DNA from: Trochalopteron elliotii
Taxonomy: Eukaryota; Chordata; Aves; Passeriformes; Leiothrichidae
Direction: 5' to 3'
NCBI GenBank assembly: GCA_024734555.1
Contig: JANPWX010000336.1
Coordinates: 1,267,749-1,331,748 of the forward strand
DNA: 64,000 bases
Part shown: positions 12,501 to 22,431 of the stretch, one piece after another
Layout: every line of letters begins with the position of its first letter
Numbering within the stretch: position 1 is the stretch's first letter
Notes under the pieces: model-generated
The model's database searches: none
What the model was told of the DNA's origin: nothing
What the model saw: only the letters and a program-made list of their open reading frames with translations
Program-made: the position numbers and the translations under genes

Positions 12501-13299
12501 TCCCTAGCATTTAGAATGATTTTTAAATACCATACTTGTGTAAGCTTTTTTGTAAGTCCTGTGGGAATTATTTAATGTTAAACTGAGGATTTTGGTGTTT
12601 TTAATGAGCTGGGAGTACGTGCAGAGTGTTTTGGCAGTATTTCAGTTTTTGTAGATTACTTGGATCTGTTAATTAATACAGCCCTTTGAGACCTTTTTGT
12701 GAAAATTAATGGGTTCCCTGAAGAATAACATTCTGAATGCTGGAGATCTGCAAGACTTTGGAGATGAGTGCCATTTTAAATTATGCCAAAGTTTACTAGA
12801 TTAAACGTTATCTATTGATGTGAGAAGGACAGAAATTCACAAGAGGCATGCTAAAGATAAACCACCTTTTTTTCCTTCCTTATCTGTGCAAAAGATATAA
12901 ATTAAAGAATTTTTAGATGACATGAAGATTTAGAAATAAATAACTGGGAGGGGAACATTTCAAAATAAATCCAAAGAGGAACAATTTTCCCAAGAGGAGA
13001 AGCACTCCATGAATCACTTGAAGAATTGTCCTCTCCTTGTCTATACATCTGGAAGTCTCCATGCCTGGGACACAGGAATTGGATCTGCACTGGTTTTGAG
13101 CAGGCTGACACTGGAGGCATTTTGACCAAGAAACTGAGCCTATGTTAGCTTGGGAGAACAGGAGTTTTTCCCCCTCACTTTTAGGAAACTTAATGGTCTA
13201 GACTTCTTTGACCCGTGTGTTGTATCAGTATCTTTGCAGGAAGGTGCCTGTTTTGAACCATAGCATGAACTGGTTTTCTTTACCAGCCATCAATCAGCA
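9523..13299. other. Single-copy non-coding DNA around the 10.3 kb CR1
   Basis: Apart from the antisense CR1 listed separately, I see only unique sequence. The 93-codon minus-strand frame at 11283-11564 has no recognisable product. Confidence 0.55.
10237..10382 (-). mobile_element. CR1 LINE 3' fragment, antisense
   Basis: Read on the plus strand this is the reverse complement of a CR1 tail: TCATAGAATCACAGAATG, 'GGGTTGGAGGGAACCTTAAA', CTGCCATGGGCAGGGACACCTTCCACTG, then 'AACCTGGCCTTGGACACTTC' and CAGGGATGGG. The two terminal octamer-like units are intact at the low-coordinate side, so the 3' end is complete. The 5' truncation point lies at about 10382. Low divergence compared with the 9.3 kb copy suggests a younger insertion. 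Confidence 0.93.
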
Positions 13300-13823
13300 G
13301 TCCTGGGGTGTGTGAAGGGGAGCAGTGCCAGCAGGTCAGGCAGTGATCCTGCCCCTCTGCTCAGCCCTGGGGTCACATATGGAGTGCAACGCCCAGCTCT
13401 GGGCACCTCAGGACAGGAGGGACATGGAGCAGGGCCAGCAAAAGCTGCAGAAATGAGGAAAGGCCTGGAGCATCTCCCTGATGAGGAAAGGCTGAGGGAG
13501 CTGGGGATGTTCAGCCTGGAGAGGGGCCTCATCCCTGTGTGTCCCTGTGTGCAGGGAGGGTCAGAGCAGGGCCCAGGCTCTGCCCTGTGGGGCCCAGCAA
13601 TGGCACACGAGGAATGGGCAGGGACTGATGTTCAGGGAGTTCCACCTGGACAGGAGGAAGGACTTTTCAAACAGACACCAGAGAGGGTGTGGTATTTCCT
13701 CCCTGCAAGACCCATCTGGACACAATCCTGTGCTCTGGGATGACCCTGCTGGAGCAGGGAGGTGGGACCAGATGAGCCAGCGTGGTCCCTTCCAGCCTGA
13801 CCCATCCTGGGGTTGTGTGATTA
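13300..13823 (+). mobile_element. CR1 LINE 3' region, sense, longest copy
   Basis: This is the most complete CR1 fragment here, about 520 bp. It begins near the end of the reverse-transcriptase frame (GAAGGGGAGCAGTGCCAGCAGGTCAGG). It continues through 'GTGATCCTGCCCCTCTGCTC', 'CCAGCTCTGGGCACCTCAGG', 'GAGGAAAGGCTGAGGGAGCT', 'TTCAGCCTGGAGAGGGGCCT', and the 'GGTCCCTTCCAGCCTGACCC' tail. It makes a local GC-rich island in AT-rich surroundings. Plus-strand frames of 143 and 93 codons and minus-strand frames lie inside it; they come from the CR1 3' UTR, not from a host gene. No catalytic reverse-transcriptase motif is present. Confidence 0.93.
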
Positions 13824-16800
13824 AATAGATGGTGAATTTGTGATGTGATCTTTAAAGTGATCCCCATTACTGTAGTTGTGCCTTAATCTGTGCTCTCATC
13901 ACCTCCAGTTGTTCCTCTCTGTTGTCTTTGGAGGAATTTGTTGTGTAGTGTAAGCTCAGATATTTTTGACACACAGATAATATCTGAGCAAATGCTGCGA
14001 GGCACATCTTACAACATATTTTTAAGCTTATGTTCATTACTTCTGCTGTGTATTGTCAATTTGATATATCAATTCTCCTGGTCTTCTACTTTGTGTACCA
14101 TTAGGAAGGTTTTAGCTGAGTCTTGCTGTTTGGTGGTTTGGTTTTCATTCTTAATGACTCCAATTTTTGTATGGGATATCTTTCACACACTTCAGTCCAT
14201 TCTAGTCTAATTCAGAATGAAATTTGAAGATGTTCACCCCTCTTCTTTTTGCTTTTCTACCTGCTGATAACTTCTCTATTGGGTAAAACCTCTTTCTATA
14301 GCCTTTTCTGTTTGCTTAGGGGTTTTGGGGGGTTGGTTGGTTTGCTTGTTTTGTTGGGTCTGTCCTGTTTGGGGGAAACTACAGCTGAACAGATAAAGGA
14401 ACTTGAACAGTTTCATTTACAAGTCCTTCCTTTGTGATCAAGTGCTTCTCTTTCTGTTGCTGAGGTCAGCCCAGCTCTGAGACAGCATTGTGGTGTTCCT
14501 TAGAGAGGGACAAGGAGCTGAGCTGTAGGTGCCTGTAACAAATATAAGCACCTTACTAAAAACAGAGGGAGGTTTGAGGGGATTTTGAGCACCTCAGCAT
14601 TAATTTTACGCTGGGAGCTGCTCTTTGCTGTGCCCTTTCTGCCTTTGAAATTATTTTTTTTTTGCTATGCTTTAGAGCACACATTGATGGATGCTTTTCA
14701 GTTTGAAAGTTACTCTTTCTAGATAAAAGATGGCCCAGCTCAGCAAAGGCTACATTTGTGGGAATGAAGTCACATGAGGCTCCTCTCGGGTGCTGTCAGT
14801 AACACTCATTACTCCTTTAATTTAGAGCTGTGGTCTAGCTTTTATCACCAAATTTAGAATTTAATTTGTGTGTTAACTTTGATTTTGTGACCCACTCATA
14901 CCATCAGCAGAACCTTTCAGTCGAGTGAAGGATTTCAGAGTAATGACCCCAGTCTTAAGCTTGATTTAAGATGTTAATTTGCTGTGAAATTCACATGTTT
15001 CCAACCCTTTTGCAAGTCTTAAATACCTGCTGCTTCCTGAGCATGTGTTCTTTTGCTGAGTGACTGACTGACAGTTCTTACCCCGAGTGAAAGGGACAAT
15101 CAAGGGGTACTTTTTTCTGGGTCAAAAGGCAGCAGCTTTAATACAGTTCTCATTCTATGCTCTTACAAGCCCCACGGAGTGTCTTACATTTCTTATTGCA
15201 TTTGAAAGTAATAGAATAGTGTTAGTGGATGTGATTGGATGGTAAATGAAAGCTCTTTCGTTGTAAAAATTGGATGTTCAAGGCATTTAGGAGCTTCTGT
15301 GAATTAAATGGTACAAAAGGTACATGGGAAATCTCAGCTTCTTGTCCTGAGAAAATGGAAAGGCTTACAAAATTCAGGTGATAGAATACCTGTTAACAAG
15401 ATGGCTTAGGCTGTGCAGACATCAGCTTTTGCTTTCTGAAGATTCATACAGACTTTCTGCAAGGAATATCTTGCCTGTATAATGGGAGTGTTTGTTTGGA
15501 GGGGAAAAATGTTTGATAAAGGCATTATAATACTTACTGATATGTAAGTTCATTGAAAGGTAAGTAACCCCAAGTTTTGTACCTGGAGACCTCTTGCAGG
15601 TGCCTGTCACTTTTGAGATGGTAACAGCAGCTTTGGGAAGCAGAAGAGTCTGTTTGGCAGTCAGCAGGAGTAGGGAATATGCAATCCTCTAGGAACTGCT
15701 CTCCCACTTATAACTTACAAACTCCTTAAATATCAGAGATTATTTGCAGTAAGCCAGTTCCAGTGTTGGTGATTCTTACAATGCTATGACAAGCTTCAGG
15801 GAATTAGCTTAGGTTTTCTCCCTTTTTGTTGGTTTAAGTCTTACTTTGTGTGACTGAATATGTGACCAAATACAGGAGAATCCTTTTCTTTGGTAAAAAA
15901 ATCAACAACAAATGGAACTAATAAAAAAAAGCTGCTGTGGAGAGTCATTCAAAACCAGGAGAATGTTTGGGATTTTTTACTTCCCCTGTTTGCTTTTACA
16001 ATCTATTATTTTAATACTGACTTTATGTTTGTAGAACAAGACATCCACTTCTGCCAGCAATTCACTTTAGCTAAGGACTCTTCACTGTGTTTGATATTCA
16101 GACCTGCATTTGACACTAGCAGTCTTTCATGTTGAGATGACATCTCCTCTGGCTTTTGCTTTTTTGTTCTATTGATTCCTTTAAGCATTTAATGTATTTT
16201 TTTTTCTTCTTTTCCTTCCATGTGTGTAAACATTCTTTGCTTTCTTATGAATTCATGTTGTATTTTAATCTGCAGAGATGTTGAGGTGCTTTTTTACCTT
16301 TTCCAGGTCAGAGGCTTTTGAGTTTTATAAGGTTGTGTTGGTGTATTGATGTGTTTCATAAAGGCTACTGAATATAAAGCCCAGCAGTGTTCCCTAGCAG
16401 TCAGAAATCAGTGTAATTGCAGTTTGGAATAGATTGCCAGAACACTGGTGTGTTGTAAACCTCGTGACTTCTCAGAGAGTGACCCAGTCCCATGACTCTA
16501 TTGCAGCACTGTTACCTTAGGCTTCAGGTGATGAATTTCATATGCTAGTGAGTGGATATGTGAAAATCTGTTTACCTCTTAACTCCCTTTTTTAAATCTG
16601 TTTTCATTCATACTGTTTTATAGGACATGGATAAAGGTCCTGTAGAGCTTGGCAGTGTGACCCTTTCCTTCATTAATTATTCTTTGTAGAGCTGATGTTT
16701 AAATAACATGGTTGTACAAAAATGACACAATGTAATTTAGGTTTTCATAGAGAGAAATCACATAATTTTCCATTTCTCATGTAAACCTCTATGCCTTCAA

Positions 16801-17139
16801 GTTTTTTAACATGTTTATAATGACCTTTTTCAACAGCTGTTGCTAGATTTAACAGTAAGAACTTGACTGTATACATTTCACAGTTAAGTAAATTAAATGG
16901 AATTTGAAATATTTCACTAATGGAAAAATCATGCAGTTCTTATTGAAAATTTGAAAAAAGATAGGTTTCAGTAATGCCCTGCTTTCACTTAACAACTTAA
17001 TGCCTTTCTGCTCACCCAAAAGGCAAAACCTCAATTGCAAATGATGGCACTGCAGTCTCCTCTTGTTTTATGTCATGCCATTATCAGTATTTTATTCAAA
17101 CCCGCTGACATTTCTTGCATGGTGCAGTAACCTCAGTCA
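13824..17139. other. Single-copy non-coding DNA, nothing recognised
   Basis: A hydrophobic 106-codon plus-strand frame (13890-14210) reflects T-rich sequence giving Phe, Leu, Cys and Ser codons. It is not evidence of a membrane protein. T9-T10 runs lie near 14650 and 16200. Confidence 0.55.
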
Positions 17140-17335
17140 GCAGGAAATGCACAAAATAAATAATTGCAACTTCTCCATTAGCATGGCCTTGCTCAGTTTG
17201 CTGCAAGTGGAATAGGATGAGAAGAATTAATGGAGTCACAGGCAAAGGCCCCAGAGCAATAATGATTTGGGGATATTAAATTAACAAGTAATTGCATTAA
17301 ATTAAAGTCACAGTCCTGTCTTAATTCACAATACA
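17140..17335. promoter_or_regulatory. Candidate conserved non-coding element, TAAT-rich
   Basis: The stretch has non-repetitive sequence with many homeodomain-type cores (ATTAGC, ATTAAT, TTAATTG, TAATTGC, ATTAAATTAA) mixed with GC-containing segments such as CAAAGGCCCCAGAGC. This texture is common in deeply conserved vertebrate enhancers. That is inference from composition only; there is no open frame and no repeat similarity. It ends about 350 bp before the LTR. Confidence 0.22.
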
Positions 17336-17682
17336 TTTCTTACAGCTGAAGTGTGGCCTTCTGTGTTTTTCTTACTCTTGGGGAATGGAGCTTGAATAGA
17401 TCTTTCACTTCTCTGCAGTGTGGGCTTACCTTAGAAAGAGCTTCCTCAACCCCCTTGAGCAAGCAGTGGAGGAAGGAAATTGGGAGGGAAGGTGAAAGAA
17501 ACTTGTTCATGATGAGTAATAAGGTTCTGCTGGCAGTATTCATACTTAGTACTTTTATGTCCTGGAGAAACAGAGACTTGGGAAATTATTTGATGTGTGT
17601 GATATTTATGCATTTACTGCACTCACTTGATAAATCAATGGCCACATGAAAATGAGCATAGTGAGAAAAGAGAGATGATGTA

Positions 17683-18219
17683 TGTAGGAGAAGGGAATAC
17701 AGGTGACCTCGTCCCTGATAATTAACAGCTGTGTTAATTACCCAATACTGCCTCACCCCCGATGAGCAACAGCTGTATCAAATTAAAGGTGAGCATGACT
17801 AAAGGAAGTGGGTTAGGTGGTGAGGATCCTGAAAGAGGAGGAACCTTGAGGAAGAGGGAATGAGAGGACCATGAAGAAGCAGGGCCCTGGGCAGAGAGAA
17901 TCCCTGCAGTGAGGTCAGTCTGGGTGTGCAGTCAGAGCCTGTTGCTGGAACCTGCAGTCACAGTCTGGCTGGGTAAAAGCTGCAGTCACAGTCTGCAAAC
18001 TGATCCCTGCAGTCAGAGGTGAGCAGGAAATCAGCAGCAGTCAGAGGCTGCAAGGGAAGCCTGCAGCAGGAGCTTGGTGCAGGCAGAGTCAGGGAATGGT
18101 TGGGGTCAGGATGGCTGAGGGGTAAAGAGGAATAAACCAGGGCCCTTTTCATGCTGTGACAAACAAGGAGTCTGTGTCTGGGCTCATTTCTACCCTCTAA
18201 CAAGAGGGCTGCTGCAACA
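17683..18219 (+). mobile_element. Probable solo LTR of an endogenous retrovirus
   Basis: The segment starts TGTAGG and ends CAACA, giving TGT...ACA termini. A polyadenylation signal AATAAA lies at 18131-18136, about 85 bp before the end, consistent with an R/U5 arrangement in plus orientation. The flanking six bases are GATGTA (17677-17682) and GATATA (18220-18225), five of six matching, as for a decayed 6-bp target duplication typical of ERVK-like insertions. The upstream (U3) part contains a tandem array. No gag, pol or env sequence follows, so it is a solo LTR formed by recombination. Without a library match, the boundaries and class are provisional. Confidence 0.55.
17906..18090 (+). repeat. 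~27-bp degenerate tandem array inside the LTR
   Basis: The core GCAGTCA(C/G)AG begins at 17928, 17954, 17982, 18009 and 18037, spacings of 26, 28, 27 and 28 bp. Degenerate versions occur at 17906 (GCAGTGAGG), 18064 (GCAGCAGG) and 18080 (GCAGGCAGAG). It sits in the presumed U3 region, upstream of AATAAA. Repeated units in U3 often are enhancer duplications, but no known factor site is claimed here. Confidence 0.72.
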
Positions 18220-21200
18220 GATATAAAATGCACAAATAGGGAGCAGTTGGTCTCTGAATCCCACACTTTTTGATGCTGGAGGATGGATGAAGTGATTTTT
18301 TTATTGCTGTCAGAAACACTGGAAGGAACCAGAGTCAGTTTTCAGTTAGGGACAAGATGGGTGTTTGTAGGGAATGGGGCTTTGTGTATTCCTCTGCTCC
18401 TGGAAGTGCTGTTGTTTTCACATGTACCATGTTCTTATTGAAATACATCAGTAATGACATCTTTATTTTTCAAATACTGGAATTTTTATAAGCTTTCTTT
18501 CTAAAATAGACCTTTTAAAGTAGAAGAAAGGAAACAATTTACTAAAATTCAGCGAGTAAAGGTGACCTACCTTCAGGAACTTTAGCAGTTTCTGCCCTGT
18601 ACCTGTGAATGCTTCTATTGATGTATTTTGATGAAAAGCATGTCATGTTGGCTTTTTAGATTTTTGGCAGAACGTGCCAGGTTGACCCACTATTTAAAAA
18701 AAAAATCAGGTGTTTCTGTTTCTTGTGCTATGGTAAAAATTGTGTTGCTGTACTAGTGGAGTCAAGTGATACCTTGTGGAAGTTTAGTTTTGAAAATAAT
18801 TTCCTTATGGTTCCCTTTGCTGTCTTGTGTCTAGGACTGAAAACTAATCAGAGTTGCAGGCACAAAATCTCCACTGTGTGGCTGAATTTTGGATGTCTTA
18901 CATCTTGCATCTGAAATGATGGCTTTTGCAATAAATGTGCAAACAGTGGATGAGAAACTCTGCATTTCAGTACCAGTGCATCTAATTTCCGGTTACTTCA
19001 GGGACTGGAACTGGAATTTTCTGAAGCTTGTGTTTGACATCTCCTAACTGTTGAAATGGGTATTTTGAATTTATGGCCATTCACTTACAGAAGCGATGTG
19101 TTTCCTTTCCATACCTTCACATCGTGTAATATCCTTTAAATTTTATGCAGTAAGTAAAAACTGCAGGAACACTATAAACTGAAACTTATAAAGATGTATT
19201 TGAAGGTTTTGGTGTTACAACATAAATACAGCATCTGTGGCACTAATATTTTCTTGAAAATTGGATTCAATTACTGTGTGGGTTTTATCAGCTGCTAAAT
19301 GTAATTATTTTCACCTGCCTTGAGGTGACTTAAACCACTTGATTTTGTTTTAAATTAAACAAAAAAAAAAGTCAAGCTGAGTCATGCTTCAAGCTGTTAG
19401 CATTTAGCAATCTTTTGGCAGCAGTGAGCCATGGAAGAAAAAATTTGTACACTAAAACTGAGGGTACAGCAGGCCTGTGGCATGAATTATCATCCAGAGC
19501 TGTCAGCCCTGCAGGGTTTTCTTTCTAGGAACCCTGACCACCAGAGCAGAGCACAGAAACCCCATCGGGGGGAACTACAGCCCTGCTTCTTCCTTCAGTC
19601 TTGTTTCTTGTTCAGAGCTGTGGACTTTGTCTATAAAAGACATGAAAAAGGCCTTTTGTGGGATTAGAAGAGCAGCCTGTCACTTCAGCTGCTGCAAAGA
19701 TGAGTGATGAAAATGAGCCTGAGTGTGCTTTACATTCAGAGGCTTGAGGGAATAATGACCAAAGCACATCTGCTAAGGTCACATAAAAGATGAAATTTCT
19801 GGTTTTGAACGATCCAGATGGTGGAAGGTGCATGGAGTGGGATTACTTAACAGTGGATGATAAAACCATGTACAACCACTCTGAAGGGCCAGAGATTAAG
19901 TGTTCTGACCAAAAAGACACCAATTAAAGAGGAAAGGGAATATGAACGTTCTTTAGAAGTAGGCATATTAATCAGTAATAACTCAACAAAAGTCACTGCT
20001 CCTACATCAGCCCCAGTTCTGTATCTGAGGCATTTCAATGTCTCTGAGGAATAAAGGTGGCAAAATCTGGTGTGTGCTGTAGAATAATAAAAAACCTGGG
20101 TGAAGACTGGTTAAAAAAGCACCTTTAAGCTGATTTTGTTCTCAGACTGAAACTTAGTTTTCTGAGGAGTTGGGGGCACGCATTTTTATCCTCCCTCTTA
20201 CTCTTTTTTGTATGGCTGCTGAGGTTCAGAAGGGTGTGGTGTTTTGCTGTATTTGCTGCTATATTTAAGGTTGCTTTCTATGGATTTTGAAGGCAGCCTT
20301 TCTTTCTTCCTTATAATAATAAGGATAATATATAATAATAATTATATATAAAATGTCATGTTATATATCTAGATGTATCATCTAGACATATAATAATGTC
20401 TAATAGTAATGTCTGGACTACTTAATCTTTCAGATATGAAAATCTTAGTGTTGCTCTTTTTGTATCTGAGCTCCAGCTGAGTTAGATCCAAATGTTAGGC
20501 TGTGCTACAGTTCTGTAGGTCAGACACAAGGGCACTTGGGAACCTGGCATTGTATACAAATGTTCCTTCCAGACTAAAGGCCAGCTTTTGAAAAAGTGAT
20601 CCTTACTAAATGTAGCTAAACATGCATTTATGCTTTAATGTTGCTTAAATGTTTGACTTGAAGTAGTTTTCCTGCTACCACTTTTGAAGTTGTTCCACTC
20701 ATCAGGATTAAGCAAAGCAGTGGAAGTCCTTTTGCACAAGGTGCCAATAGTTTCATTTCAACCTGAAGTTGCTTTTTCTGTTGCTCCTTTAGCAATGAGA
20801 ACCAGGGAGGTGAGATGTGGACACACTTGCAATGTAGCCTGAGGTAACTTGGGAGTTGCTGGTGATCCAGAGCCCAGGTTCTGAACCCCAGTCAGAGAGT
20901 TTATATTTGTAGTGAAAGTGAGTGGTGGTTTTGCTGAGCTGGTGTTGCACTTGGCTATAGTTTAAAAAGCCTGGGTACCTCCAAAATTACCACAAGGTGT
21001 GAAATATCAGCTTGAAACAGTGATCTTGAGGAATATTGCTTGAGGAATGTAACTTTCTGTCCCAGGTGAAAGTTTTTTCTTTCTTTTATGCTGATGTGTG
21101 TAAATTAAAACATTGTCTGGAAGTTTTATGTGTAGACCTGTGTAGTCATTCCTGGAGTCCTAAAGTAGCCTTGCTTGGTTCATTTTGAGTATGCTTTAAG

Positions 21201-22395
21201 GGCATATTTGATTAGAGAACCCTTGTTTTAAAGAAAAAAAATTAGCATGATGAGAGTTCATCTCTGTGTTGAACATGCCAGTACTCTAAATTCAGTTCCA
21301 TAACTCCATGTGTGTAGTAATTATGAGCAAATTACTATTCTTCAGAGTAATTTTTGACAAAAGAATGCTGACCTTAACTCAGTACAGAACATCTAGGCTG
21401 TTCTCTATTGACAGAAAATCAAATAGAATCTTTAATTATTTTTGTGCAGCTTTTGAATGATGATGTATGAATAAAACTGGGTGTTTGTGCTGGGTCATGT
21501 AGTACAGCAAATGCCTTCATGGCAATGGTGAAAGTGTTGAACAAGCTGATGTCTTGATGTCCTGGCTTTATCTGTTCTGGAACAACTGCAGTGCTTGTAA
21601 CTAGTAGCACCACACAAATCTGCTCCTGCAGTTTTGACAGCTGGTTTGTGGAAATTGTGTAGAACTTGATTATTAAAAAATTCTTTTGTCACTAATTATT
21701 CTCCATGGGGTTTCCATTGCTTTCTCATGAGAGAAAAATGGGGCAATAGAGTAGAGCTTCTCCTTAGGAACCAGACACTCAAAGTAGGACTTTTTTTTCT
21801 TTACAGTAGTATAGCTGCACCTTCTTTTTGTGTTTCTTCACCACTGGTGTATTTCTTACCTCAGAACTGGGCCTGGGAGGCAATTTTTGAAAATGGCAAA
21901 GCTCATTTCAAATCTCTGTGCTGTCGTTGGTGATAGTGTCCCACAGACTTAATAATGGCTTAAAAATGGCATGTTTGTCCTGCTTTAATTGCCATCTGTA
22001 TCTACTCTAGCCTCTATTCTGTCGCTCCTCTTTTCAGGGTGGAATGACCCCTTGTGAATGGAATTCTCTTGTATTCTGCAACAGTGGTGTCATGTTTCCA
22101 ATTTTCTTGTGTTTTATGCCATCAGGCCAGTTCCTTTTTAATTTTCATTGCTGTTCTAACTAATAAACAAATTACAGCAGGTGTAGTCCTTGATTCCCAA
22201 GTAGAGTGCTATAACCAGCAAAGCTTGGCCCTGTGGAAAAGCAGTGCTTGCACACAAGTTGGCGTGCAAAATCTGAATTGTTTATTGACCAGCTCTGCAT
22301 CCTGACCCAGTGGCAGGTGAAGTCATAATATTTTCATGCTAAGAAAACAGCTTATGTTTTGTACCTCTGGTTTCACTTCTAGCAGCATGTCTGCT

Positions 22396-22397
<2 letters not shown>
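18220..22397. other. Single-copy non-coding DNA, nothing beyond the 20.3 kb AT block
   Basis: Repeat-poor for about 4 kb. Short frames of 60-78 codons occur on both strands with no support. Confidence 0.55.
20305..20412. repeat. AT-rich block with a perfect hairpin
   Basis: The block runs from TTATAATAATAAGGATAATA through ATTATATATAAAATG to TAATAATGTCTAATAGTAATGTCT. Within it TCTAGATG (20368-20375) and CATCTAGA (20379-20386) form an 8-bp perfect inverted repeat with a 3-base loop. Flanking TATATA/ATATA can extend the stem past a single unpaired C. AATGTCT occurs twice just downstream. No promoter or gene is evident. Confidence 0.75.

Positions 22398-22427
<30 letters not shown>
22398..22427 (-). 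repeat. T30 tract; possible poly(A) tail of a minus-strand retrocopy
   Basis: Thirty consecutive T. On the minus strand this is A30 preceded, about ten bases upstream, by the canonical signal AATAAA (minus strand reads ATGAATAAAAATTTATT then the A-run). That is the layout of a retroposed mRNA 3' end. The upstream minus-strand sequence (plus 22428-22600) contains no protein I recognise. I did not find the matching target-site duplication, so the alternative of an ordinary mononucleotide repeat next to an AT-rich patch is open. Confidence 0.9.

Positions 22428-22431
<4 letters not shown>

Noticed and set aside
13312..13743. 143-codon plus-strand frame
   Set aside because: It lies entirely within the CR1 3' region, which is untranslated in the element.
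13890..14210. Hydrophobic 106-codon frame resembling a membrane protein
   Set aside because: Hydrophobicity is explained by T-rich DNA, and there is no conserved pattern.
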